DNA of 45,989 nt from VBDM01 sp041496705 (GTDB lineage Bacteria > Pseudomonadota > Gammaproteobacteria > Burkholderiales > SG8-39). The DNA lies in NCBI GenBank assembly GCA_041496705.1, contig JBGQFD010000013.1, positions 1-45,989 on the forward strand, written 5' to 3'. Below, one piece after another: positions 1-8,173 of this stretch (positions are counted from its first letter, which is position 1; every line of letters begins with the position of its first letter). Under the pieces are notes generated by a model that did not search any database, had not been told where the DNA came from, and saw only the letters and a program-made list of their open reading frames with translations. Both the position numbers and the translations under genes were made by a program.

Positions 1-2265
1 CTCGATGAAGTATTCCTGGATGTCGCCCATGACCTTGAGGCTGAATTCGGTCGAAAAGATGCAGGTGTTCTGACCCTGGTCCTCCTTGAGGATGTCCGCC
101 TGAACGGTGCCGCGCGCGCTCGACAGGGTGTTCGCGCTGAGGTCCGAGTATTCCGCGGCAGTCGGCTCGCGGCCATGTGCCTCGCTGAACCTGGTTACCT
201 GTTGATCGATGGCGGTGTCGAAGAACATCGCGAGCAGGGTCGGCGCCGGGCCGTTGATGGTCATGCTGACGCTGGTAGCCGGATCGCAGAGATCGAAACC
301 CGAATACAAGACCTTCATGTCGTCCAAGGTGGCGATGGATACACCCGAGTTGCCGACCTTGCCGTAGATGTCGGGGCGCGGATCCGGGTCGAAGCCGTAG
401 AGCGTGACCGAGTCGAACGCCGTGGACAGGCGCTTTGCCGGCATGTCCTTCGACAGCAGGTGGAAACGCCGGTTGGTACGGAAGGGGTCCCCTTCGCCCG
501 CGAACATGCGCGTCGGGTCCTCGTTCTCGCGCTTGAAGGCGAACACGCCGGCGGTGAACGGAAAAGAGCCCGGGAGATTCTCGCGCAGGCGCCAGCGCAG
601 AATTTCACCATGGTCCTCGAACCGGGGAAGGGCGATCTTCGGGATGCGCGTACCGCTCAGCGATACGTGAGTCAGTTTCGAGCGGACCTCCCGGTCGCGC
701 ACCTGGACTGCGTGCTCGTCGCCGGAATACGCCTTGACCGTCTCCGGCCAGGATTCGACGAGCCGCGTCGAGTCGGGATCGAGCAATGCCTCGCGCTCGG
801 CGATGAGGGGATCGAGATCGCCCGAGGACCGTCCTGCCCTGGCGAGCATCTCCCGGGACGCCAGGAGTTGCTGGCGCTCGCGCGCGATTCGCGACTGCTC
901 CGTTGCGTCCCGGTGGTAGCCGCGCAGGGTCTCCGCGATTTCAGCCAGGTAGCGCACGCGCTGCGGCGGTACGATGACGTTCTTTCCGGAGGAAACCCGA
1001 CGCGGGACCGCCGGAAGCGTTCCGGCGCGAGCCTTGAGGCCGTGTTCGACGAGCTTCGGCAGCATTCCCTGGTAAAGCGCCGTGACGCCGTCGTCATTGA
1101 ACCGCGAAGCAATGGTCCCGTACACCGGCATGCTCTCCGGTGTGTCGCCGAACCGTCCGCGGTTTCGCTGCATCTGCTTCCTCACGTCGCGCAGCGCATC
1201 CTCCGCGCCGTGGCGGTCGAACTTGTTGATGGCGACGAAGTCCGCGAAATCCAGCATGTCGATTTTTTCGAGCTGGCTGGCCGCACCGAACTCGGGGGTC
1301 ATGACGTACAGCGACGCGTCCACCAGCGGAACGATGGCGGCATTTCCCTGGCCGATCCCGGAGGTTTCGACCACGATCAGGTCGAACCCGGCCACGCGGC
1401 AGGCGGCGATGGCGTCGGCGAGCGCCGCCGAAACCTCGCTGCCGGTATCGCGGGTCGCGAGCGAGCGCATGAACACGCACCCGCCGAGGGCGTTCATGCG
1501 GATGCGATCGCCGAGCAGTGCGCCTCCGCTCTTGCGTCTGGAAGGATCGACCGCGAGCACGGCGAGATTCAGACTATCCCCCTGGTCGAAGCGGAAGCGC
1601 CGAATCAGCTCGTCGGTGAGCGAGGACTTTCCGGACCCTCCGGTACCGGTCACCCCGAGCGCGGGGACCTGGAGCGCATCGGCTTCCTGCACGAGCTGCT
1701 CCCGAAGCGCGCCGGCTGCGCCGCCCTCGAGCGCGGTGATCAGCCGCGCGAGTGCCCGCCGGTCTCCCGACTTGACGGCGCGCAGATCCTTGGGCGCGTG
1801 CTGCAGGAGATCCTCGTCGCAACGCGCGAGCATGTCGTCGATCATGCCCTGCAGGCCCAGCTTCTGGCCGTCTTCGGGGGTGTAGATGCGCGCGACGCCG
1901 TAGCCTTGGAGCTCGCGTATCTCCGCGGGGACGATCACGCCGCCGCCGCCGCCGAACACCTTGATGTTCCCACCGTCGCGCTCGCGCAACTGATCGATCA
2001 TGTACTTGAAGTATTCGATGTGGCCGCCCTGGTACGAGGACACGGCGATGCCCTGGACGTCCTCGTGCAGGGCAGCGGTGACGATCTCCTCGACCGAACG
2101 GTTGTGCCCCAGATGGATGACTTCCACCCCGCTCGCCTGCAGGATGCGGCGCATGATGTTGATCGATGCGTCGTGCCCGTCGAAGAGCGACGCCGCGGTG
2201 ACGAAGCGGATCTTGTGCTTCGCGCGGTAGGCGGTGGATCGGGAACCGGCGCTCAGGTCGGTCAT
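1..2265 (-). CDS. icmF: Fused isobutyryl-CoA mutase (IcmF), C-terminus cut by window edge
   Basis: Adenosylcobalamin-dependent acyl-CoA mutase with its own G-protein chaperone, which interconverts isobutyryl-CoA and n-butyryl-CoA (and related acyl-CoAs) in the cytoplasm. 755 codons are present. The N-terminal B12-binding domain has the cobalamin-ligating stretch FDGHDASINIMRR (His31). A MeaI-like GTPase follows with Walker A GTGGSGKSS near residues 207-215, and then the start of the mutase barrel (NTCIFSTEFSLKVMGDIQEY near the edge). This B12/G-protein/mutase order is diagnostic of IcmF rather than ordinary methylmalonyl-CoA mutase. The family is usually about 1,090 residues, so roughly a third is missing. 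The ATG at 2265 directly precedes the conserved N-terminus. A 725-codon open frame on the other strand is only its shadow. Confidence 0.93.
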   Translation of the reverse strand, partial: MTDLSAGSRSTAYRAKHKIRFVTAASLFDGHDASINIMRRILQASGVEVIHLGHNRSVEEIVTAALHEDVQGIAVSSYQGGHIEYFKYMIDQLRERDGGNIKVFGGGGGVIVPAEIRELQGYGVARIYTPEDGQKLGLQGMIDDMLARCDEDLLQHAPKDLRAVKSGDRRALARLITALEGGAAGALREQLVQEADALQVPALGVTGTGGSGKSSLTDELIRRFRFDQGDSLNLAVLAVDPSRRKSGGALLGDRIRMNALGGCVFMRSLATRDTGSEVSAALADAIAACRVAGFDLIVVETSGIGQGNAAIVPLVDASLYVMTPEFGAASQLEKIDMLDFADFVAINKFDRHGAEDALRDVRKQMQRNRGRFGDTPESMPVYGTIASRFNDDGVTALYQGMLPKLVEHGLKARAGTLPAVPRRVSSGKNVIVPPQRVRYLAEIAETLRGYHRDATEQSRIARERQQLLASREMLARAGRSSGDLDPLIAEREALLDPDSTRLVESWPETVKAYSGDEHAVQVRDREVRSKLTHVSLSGTRIPKIALPRFEDHGEILRWRLRENLPGSFPFTAGVFAFKRENEDPTRMFAGEGDPFRTNRRFHLLSKDMPAKRLSTAFDSVTLYGFDPDPRPDIYGKVGNSGVSIATLDDMKVLYSGFDLCDPATSVSMTINGPAPTLLAMFFDTAIDQQVTRFSEAHGREPTAAEYSDLSANTLSSARGTVQADILKEDQGQNTCIFSTEFSLKVMGDIQEYFIE

Positions 2266-2301
2266 GACGGACTCGGCGGCGCAAGCCTGGGAGGGAAGGA
2301 G

Positions 2302-2330
2302 AGCCTAAGTTACGTTTACGTAAACGTCAA
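2302..2330 (-). promoter_or_regulatory. icmF promoter with 16-bp palindromic operator
   Basis: On the minus strand TTGACG (2330-2325) and TAGGCT (2307-2302) are separated by 17 nt, a plausible sigma70-type promoter about 30 nt upstream of the icmF ATG. The spacer and the end of the -35 contain the perfect palindrome ACGTTTACGTAAACGT (2312-2327). A repressor or MerR-type activator bound here would control the promoter directly. The sequence resembles, from memory, operators of LiuR-type regulators of branched-chain amino acid and acyl-CoA catabolism in proteobacteria. No regulator gene is in view, so the assignment is inference. Confidence 0.55.
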
Positions 2331-2401
2331 GCAGGGACGATGCCCGCCGTAGCAGTCTAGCCCGTTTTCCCGGTCCGGACCGTGTCCGCACTGCAACGGC
2401 C

Positions 2402-3769
2402 TCAGGGAAGATTCGCAGTCTCGAGATAGTCGGGAACGCGGCAGCGCCAGCCGAGCTCCTTCTCGATCGCGTGGCGCAGCGCGTCGGCTGCCAACGGCTC
2501 GCCGTGCGTAATGAAAGTCTCGCGTGGAGGCCGATCGAGCCCTTTCAGCCAGCCCAGGATTTCGGCGGAGTCGGCGTGCGCGGAGAGATTGTCGACGATC
2601 GCGATCTCCGCCCGAACCGGAACGTACTCGCCGTGAATCTTGACCGACTCCGCCCCGGCGAGGAGGGTAGCACCGCGCGTTCCCCCTGCCTGGAACCCGG
2701 AGAACAGAATCGTGTTGCGCGGGTCCGGCGCGAATGCCTTGAGATGGTGGACGACGCGGCCGCCGGTCGCCATGCCGCTCGCCGCAATGATGACCATCGG
2801 AACCCGCTTCTCGTTCAGGCGCCTGGATTCCTCTGCGGTGTTGACGACGACCGCGGCAGTGCACATCGCCCGACACTGCTCGGGCGTCAATCGATGCTCG
2901 GCGCGATGCTCGTGGTAGATCCGGGTCGCATCCACCGCCATGGGACTGTTGAGGTATACGGGCAGGTCGGCGGGAATCGCGCCTTGTGATTTGAGCTGGT
3001 GGACGTAGTAGAGCAAGGACTGGGCACGCCCCACGGCGAAGGACGGAATGACTACGACGCCGCCTCGCTCAGCGGTCCTGCGGATCACCTGCCCGAGCTT
3101 TTCCCGCGGGTCTTCGGGATCGTGGCGGCGGTTTCCGTAGGTCGATTCGAGAACGAGGTAGTCCGCACGGCGGACTGCCGAGGGCGCCACCATGATCGGG
3201 TCGTTCGGACGTCCGAGGTCTCCGGAGAACACCATGGTGCGCGCGCCGTCGTTGAGTGAGACGATAGCCGCGCCGAGAATATGGCCGGCCGGGAGCAAGC
3301 TGAAGCGCAGGCCACCGAGCTCGATATCCTTGTCGAATTCGACTGGGGAAAAATGCGTCAGCGAGCGCTTCGCGTCCTCCTCGGTGTAGAGCGGCAGCGC
3401 GGGTTTGTGCTTTGAGAATCCGCGACGATTTGCGTATTCCGCCTCTTCCTCCTGCAGCCTCCCGGCATCGAGCAGCAGGATGCGGCATAGTTCGTACGTC
3501 GCTTCCGTGCAGTGAATCCGGCCGACGAAACCGTTCCGCACCAGGAGCGGGAGGTAGCCGCTGTGGTCAAGGTGGGCGTGGGAGAGGACCACGGCCGACA
3601 CCGCTGCCGACTTGACGGGGAGCGGCGCCCAGTTCCGCAGCCGGAGTTGCTTGAACCCCTGGAACAGGCCGCAGTCGACCAGGACCTCGCTGCCGCCGGC
3701 GCGGAGCAGATACTTGGATCCGGTGACGGTTCCGGTGGCTCCGAGAAACTGAACGCTCCGGGGTTCCAC
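2402..3769 (-). CDS. Metallo-beta-lactamase fold, beta-CASP RNA nuclease family protein
   Basis: Predicted zinc-dependent ribonuclease of the CPSF/Ysh1-like family (COG1236), 455 aa. The metal site is complete: HAHLDH at residues 64-69, His163 in AGH, Asp184 in FSGDLGR and His422 in THGEP. The beta-CASP motifs are visible as Glu208 (LESTYGNR) and His398 (LSAHAD). The start chosen is GTG 3769, 11 nt after the end of the copper ATPase gene, because the conserved N-terminus (SVQFLGATGTVTGSKYLL) begins there. A longer frame from 3886 would overlap the ATPase gene by about 100 nt with unconserved sequence. It is very likely the second gene of the ATPase operon. The RNA substrate cannot be read from the sequence. 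Confidence 0.88.
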   Translation of the reverse strand: MEPRSVQFLGATGTVTGSKYLLRAGGSEVLVDCGLFQGFKQLRLRNWAPLPVKSAAVSAVVLSHAHLDHSGYLPLLVRNGFVGRIHCTEATYELCRILLLDAGRLQEEEAEYANRRGFSKHKPALPLYTEEDAKRSLTHFSPVEFDKDIELGGLRFSLLPAGHILGAAIVSLNDGARTMVFSGDLGRPNDPIMVAPSAVRRADYLVLESTYGNRRHDPEDPREKLGQVIRRTAERGGVVVIPSFAVGRAQSLLYYVHQLKSQGAIPADLPVYLNSPMAVDATRIYHEHRAEHRLTPEQCRAMCTAAVVVNTAEESRRLNEKRVPMVIIAASGMATGGRVVHHLKAFAPDPRNTILFSGFQAGGTRGATLLAGAESVKIHGEYVPVRAEIAIVDNLSAHADSAEILGWLKGLDRPPRETFITHGEPLAADALRHAIEKELGWRCRVPDYLETANLP

Positions 3770-3780
3770 ACATTCGTCCG

Positions 3781-6144
3781 TCAGAGTTTCGCACGCCGCA
3801 GCCGCAGCGCGTTCATGACCACGGACACCGAACTCGCGCTCATGGCCGCCGCAGCGATCATCGGATTGAGCAAGAGCCCCGTCCACGGAAACAGCACCCC
3901 CGCCGCGATCGGCACGCCGATGCTGTTGTAGACGAACGCGAGGAAGAGATTCTCGCGGATGTTGCGCATCGTGGCGCGCGAAAGGCGCCGCGCCCGCACG
4001 ATGCCGGAGAGATCGCCTTTTACGAGCGTGATTCCCGCACTCTGGATTGCCACGTCGGCACCTGTCCCCATGGCGATGCCGACTTCGGCCTCAGCGAGCG
4101 CAGGCGCGTCGTTCACGCCGTCCCCGGCCATCGCCACCGCACGGCCTTCGGCGCGCAGCGCCTTCACCACGGCGCCTTTTTCCTGAGGCAGGACGTCGGC
4201 ACGCACCTCGCGGATTCCCAGCCGCTCCGCCACGGCCTTTGCGGTTAGCTCGTTGTCACCGGTAAGCATGACCACGCGGATGCCGTCGGCTTCGAGTGCG
4301 CGCAGTGCCTCCTGTGCGCTCGCCTTGATGGGATCGGCTACGCCGACGAGTCCCGCGAAACGCCCGCCATCGACCAGAAAGACGACGGTCTCACCGTTCT
4401 TTCTCAGCGCGTCGGCGCGCTCCTTCCACGTTGCCGGAACTTCCGCGAGGGACTCGGCAAAGCGCGCGCTTCCCAGCGCGACGCCGCGTCCTTCAAAGGT
4501 GGCCCGCACGCCCTTCCCCGTGACTGCGTCGAAATCCTCGACCGGCAGCGGGACGACGCCCCGTTCCCCGGCGCCCGCGACAATCGCCGCCGCGAGGGGG
4601 TGCTCGCTGCCGCGCTCGAGGGTCGCGGCCAGTCGCAGCACCTGCAATTCCGTGAAGCCTTCCGCCGCCACGACCGAAGTGAGCTTCGGCCGGCCTTCGG
4701 TGAGCGTGCCGGTCTTATCCACGACCAGGGTGTCGATTTTCTGCATCCGCTCGAGCGCCTCGGCGTTGCGGACGAGGACGCCGCCTTGCGCGCCGCGCCC
4801 GGTTCCCACCATGATCGATAGCGGAGTGGCGAGGCCGAGTGCGCACGGACACGCGATGATCAGGACCGATATCGCGCTCACCAGGGCAAACGCCATTGCA
4901 GGCGGCGGCCCGTACACGGACCAGGCGAGGAAGGCGATGATCGCGATTCCCACGACGGCTGGAACGAAGTAGGACGACACCGCGTCGGCGAGACGCTGGA
5001 TCGGCGCGCGCGTGCGCTGAGCCTCGGCGACCATCTGCACGATTTGCGCGAGCAGCGTCTCGGCGCCGACCCGCTCGGCGCGCATGACGAAGCTGCCCGT
5101 CCCGTTGATGGTGCCGCCGGTCACTTTCGCACCGGAATACTTTTCCACCGGGATCGATTCGCCGGTCACCAGCGACTCGTCCACGCTCGACCGGCCCTCG
5201 AGCACTTCGCCGTCGACCGGAATCTTGTCTCCCGGCCGCACGCGCAAGGCATCGCCTCGATTCACCTGGTCGAGCGGCACCTCCTCGTCGCTTCCGTCCG
5301 CACGCACGCGAGCTGCCGTCACCGGTGAGAGTCTCAGCAGCGCGCGGATTGCCCCGCTCGTGTTCTCGCGCGCACGCAACTGCAGCACCTCGCCGAGCAG
5401 CACCAGCACTGAGATCACCGCCGCGGCCTCGAAGTAGAGCCCGACTTCGCCCGAGGCGCCGCGGAACGCCTCAGGAAAGAGCCCGGGGAGGAAGAACGCA
5501 ACGACGCTGTAAGCGAACGCGACCCCGGTGCCCAGCGCGATCAACGTGTACATGTTCAGGCTGCGCGACACGAGCGAATTCCAGCCGCGCACGAAAAACG
5601 GCCATGCCGCCCAGAGCACGACCGGCATCGAAAAGAGCAGCTGAACCCATCCGGAGACCTTGGCGCCCGGCAGCATGCCGTGTACTCCGGGCAAGTGCTC
5701 GGCCATCGCCAAGGCGAACACGGGAAGAGTCAGCGCGAGGCCGATCCAGAAGCGGCGCGTCATGTCGACGAGCTCGGGATTGGGTTGATCCTCGGCACTC
5801 GCCACGAGCGGCTCGAGCGCCATGCCGCACTTGGGGCAACTCCCCGGGCCTTGCTTCCGGATCTCCGGGTGCATCGGGCAGGTGTAGGTCGCCCCCTTCG
5901 CGGCAGCCGTCTGCGGCGCCGGTATTAGGTCAGCTTTCGCGTACCGCTGAGGCGCGGCGGCAAACCTGTCCAGGCAATTCTTGCTGCAGAAATACCAGGC
6001 CGAGCCGTCGAAGGAGTGCTTGTACTTGGCGGCGGCGATATCGACCGACATACCGCACACTGGATCGATCGCAGTCCCTGAGTGAGGGGCGGCGTTCGCG
6101 TGGCCGGAGTGACCATGATGCGAATGATCGCGGCGCATGTCCAT
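3781..6144 (-). CDS. copA: Copper-exporting P1B-type ATPase (CopA-like) with YHS and heavy-metal-binding domains
   Basis: Inner-membrane ATPase expected to export Cu(I), 787 aa. The N-terminus is His-rich, followed by a YHS domain (about 26-70) and a heavy-metal-binding domain (87-112, YTCPMHPEI...CPKCGM). Core motifs: TGES (327-330), CPC in the transport helix (432-434), the phosphorylated DKTGT (Asp476), SEHPL (513-517) and GDGVND (674-679). YN (739-740) and MSASS (768-772) in the last two helices complete the P1B-1 copper signature. There is no classical N-terminal CxxC ferredoxin-like domain; the YHS/HMBD pair replaces it. The open frame begins with TTG at 6147; ATG 6144 is preferred and ATG 6138 is also possible. 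An FNR-like box lies upstream and the nuclease gene follows in the same operon. Confidence 0.93.
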   Translation of the reverse strand: MDMRRDHSHHGHSGHANAAPHSGTAIDPVCGMSVDIAAAKYKHSFDGSAWYFCSKNCLDRFAAAPQRYAKADLIPAPQTAAAKGATYTCPMHPEIRKQGPGSCPKCGMALEPLVASAEDQPNPELVDMTRRFWIGLALTLPVFALAMAEHLPGVHGMLPGAKVSGWVQLLFSMPVVLWAAWPFFVRGWNSLVSRSLNMYTLIALGTGVAFAYSVVAFFLPGLFPEAFRGASGEVGLYFEAAAVISVLVLLGEVLQLRARENTSGAIRALLRLSPVTAARVRADGSDEEVPLDQVNRGDALRVRPGDKIPVDGEVLEGRSSVDESLVTGESIPVEKYSGAKVTGGTINGTGSFVMRAERVGAETLLAQIVQMVAEAQRTRAPIQRLADAVSSYFVPAVVGIAIIAFLAWSVYGPPPAMAFALVSAISVLIIACPCALGLATPLSIMVGTGRGAQGGVLVRNAEALERMQKIDTLVVDKTGTLTEGRPKLTSVVAAEGFTELQVLRLAATLERGSEHPLAAAIVAGAGERGVVPLPVEDFDAVTGKGVRATFEGRGVALGSARFAESLAEVPATWKERADALRKNGETVVFLVDGGRFAGLVGVADPIKASAQEALRALEADGIRVVMLTGDNELTAKAVAERLGIREVRADVLPQEKGAVVKALRAEGRAVAMAGDGVNDAPALAEAEVGIAMGTGADVAIQSAGITLVKGDLSGIVRARRLSRATMRNIRENLFLAFVYNSIGVPIAAGVLFPWTGLLLNPMIAAAAMSASSVSVVMNALRLRRAKL

Positions 6145-6170
6145 CAATACCGTCTGCGGATTCCAAACAC

Positions 6171-6209
6171 ACTAAACGGACGCTGGCAATCCCGATTGAC
6201 CTGGATCAA
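6171..6209 (-). promoter_or_regulatory. FNR/ANR-like box and putative class II promoter of the copA operon
   Basis: At 6196-6209 the plus strand reads TTGACCTGGATCAA, which fits TTGAY-N4-RTCAA, the FNR/ANR consensus, and lies inside the larger inverted repeat GATTGA/TCAATC (6194-6211). On the minus strand a -10-like TTTAGT lies at 6176-6171. The box centre is about 29 nt from the centre of this -10, close to the geometry of class II FNR-activated promoters (box near -41.5). The copA start is about 55 nt downstream of the box. This suggests induction under low oxygen. No FNR gene is in the window. Confidence 0.6.
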
Positions 6210-6306
6210 TCCCGAGGGGGATGTGCAGAGCACCTGGTATCCACCAACCGGAAGACGCCAATCGCACCGTTCAAGGGGTCGGCAACTGGACCCAGAGGCG
6301 CCGCAG

Positions 6307-8157
6307 CTACTCTACCGTGACCGACTTTGCCAGGTTGCGCGGCTTGTCGACGTCGTTGCCGCGCTCCAGGGCCGCGTGATAGGCGAGCAGTTGCAGCGGG
6401 ATGGTATGCAGTACCGGGGAGAGCAACCCGGCGTGGTCCGGCATGCGGATGACGCGAACCCCGTCGCTGTCGACCATGCGGGTGTCCTGGTCCGCGAACA
6501 CGTGGAGTTCTCCGCCCCGCGCCCGGACTTCCTGGAGGTTCGATTTCAGCTTCTCGAACAAGGCATCCTTGGGGGCGATCGCCACCACCGGCATGTCCTT
6601 GTCGACCAGCGCGAGCGGACCGTGCTTGAGTTCGCCCGCCGCGTACGCTTCGGCGTGAATGTAGGATATCTCCTTCAGCTTCAGCGCGCCCTCCATCGCG
6701 ATCGGGTAGTGAATGCCGCGGCCGAGGAAAAGCGCGTGGTGGCGAGTCGAGAATCTCTCCGCCCACATCTTGACCTGCGGCTCGATCTCGAGCACGCGCT
6801 GCAGCGCCGAAGGCAGATGCCGCAATTCGTGCAGCCACTGTGCTTCGCGCTCGGGGGTCAACCTGCCGCGCAGCTTGGCCAGAACGATGGTCAGCAGCAC
6901 GAGTGCGGCAAGCTGCGTGGTGAACGCCTTGGTCGAGGCGACGCCGATTTCCGGGCCGGCGCGCGTGAGAAAACGCAAGTCCGAAGCGCGCACCAGAGCC
7001 GATTCTGGCACGTTGCAGATGGTCAGGCAGTGCCGGTGGCCGAGCGACTTGGCGTACTGGAGCGCCGCGAGCGTGTCGGCCGTCTCGCCCGATTGGGAAA
7101 TCGTGATTACGAGGGCATTGGGATTGGGAACCGAATCGCGATAGCGGTATTCGCTCGCGATCTCCACGTTCGCGGGAATGCCCGCCACGCCCTCCAGCCA
7201 GTAGCGCGCGACCAATCCGGCGTGGAAGCTCGTTCCGCAGGCGAGGATCTGGATTGCGTCGATCTTCCGGAGCACGCGCTCGGCATCGGCGCCGAAGAGC
7301 TGTGCCGAAACCGATTGCGCGCTCGTGACCATTTCCAGAGTGTTCGCCACCGCCATGGGCTGCTCGAAAATCTCCTTCTGCATGTAGTGCCGATAAAGTC
7401 CCAACTCGACCGCGTCGGCGGTCAGCTTTGACACATGGACCGGGCGGCTGATTTCCTTGCCTTTCGGATCGGTAATGCGTACCCCGCCCAGCGTGATTTC
7501 CGCGCAGTCGCCGTCTTCGAGGTAAACGACCCGATGGGTTACTTGGATGAGGGCCGAAGTATCGGAGGCCGCGAAGTTCTCGCCCTCGCCGAGGCCGAGC
7601 AGGAGCGGAGCGCCGTGGCGGGCCACCACCAGACGGGAGGTGTCGGACTCCAGGATCACCGCGATGGCGTAAGCGCCGACCAGCTCGCCGACGCTCGTGC
7701 GGACGGCGTCGAACAGCGTCGCGCCGGCATTGAGGTGCGAATGCACCAGATGCGCGATGACTTCCGTATCCGTGTCCGAAGTGAACACGTATCCCCTGGA
7801 GCGCAGCTTGGCGCGCAGCTCGTCATGGTTCTCGATGATGCCGTTGTGCACGACCGAAACCCCGCCCGAGACGTGCGGATGGGCGTTGCGTTCCGAAGGG
7901 ACGCCGTGGGTCGCCCAGCGCGTATGCGCGATGCCAAGGTCGCCCGCGAGTCCCTGTGCCCCGGCGAGTTTTTCGAGTTCCGCTACGCGTCCGGTAGCGC
8001 GCACCCGCCTGAGCGTCCTGCCGGATGTCCCGCCCGTCTTGCCCTCGAGTACTGCGACCCCGGCGGAGTCGTAACCGCGGTATTCCAGGCGCTTCAATCC
8101 TTCGATCAGGATCGGGACCACGTCCCGCCTGGCGATGGCACCGACTATTCCGCACAT
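6307..8157 (-). CDS. glmS: Glutamine--fructose-6-phosphate aminotransferase (isomerizing)
   Basis: Makes glucosamine-6-phosphate from fructose-6-phosphate and glutamine, the first committed step to UDP-GlcNAc for peptidoglycan and LPS. 616 aa, full length. The N-terminus is MCGIVGAI, with Cys2 as the class II glutamine amidotransferase nucleophile after Met removal. Two SIS sugar-isomerase domains follow, recognisable by ILACGTSFHAG and TISQSGETADTLAAL. The C-terminus PRNLAKSVTVE is the conserved family ending. It lies 16 nt downstream of glmU, so the two genes almost certainly form an operon. No glmS ribozyme-like leader is possible in so short a gap. Confidence 0.97.
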   Translation of the reverse strand: MCGIVGAIARRDVVPILIEGLKRLEYRGYDSAGVAVLEGKTGGTSGRTLRRVRATGRVAELEKLAGAQGLAGDLGIAHTRWATHGVPSERNAHPHVSGGVSVVHNGIIENHDELRAKLRSRGYVFTSDTDTEVIAHLVHSHLNAGATLFDAVRTSVGELVGAYAIAVILESDTSRLVVARHGAPLLLGLGEGENFAASDTSALIQVTHRVVYLEDGDCAEITLGGVRITDPKGKEISRPVHVSKLTADAVELGLYRHYMQKEIFEQPMAVANTLEMVTSAQSVSAQLFGADAERVLRKIDAIQILACGTSFHAGLVARYWLEGVAGIPANVEIASEYRYRDSVPNPNALVITISQSGETADTLAALQYAKSLGHRHCLTICNVPESALVRASDLRFLTRAGPEIGVASTKAFTTQLAALVLLTIVLAKLRGRLTPEREAQWLHELRHLPSALQRVLEIEPQVKMWAERFSTRHHALFLGRGIHYPIAMEGALKLKEISYIHAEAYAAGELKHGPLALVDKDMPVVAIAPKDALFEKLKSNLQEVRARGGELHVFADQDTRMVDSDGVRVIRMPDHAGLLSPVLHTIPLQLLAYHAALERGNDVDKPRNLAKSVTVE

Positions 8158-8173
8158 GTACGCCCGCTCCCTC

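Noticed and set aside
175..2352. 725-codon open frame on the plus strand
   Set aside because: It is antisense to icmF, whose minus-strand frame is clearly conserved. The long frame is a GC-rich shadow.
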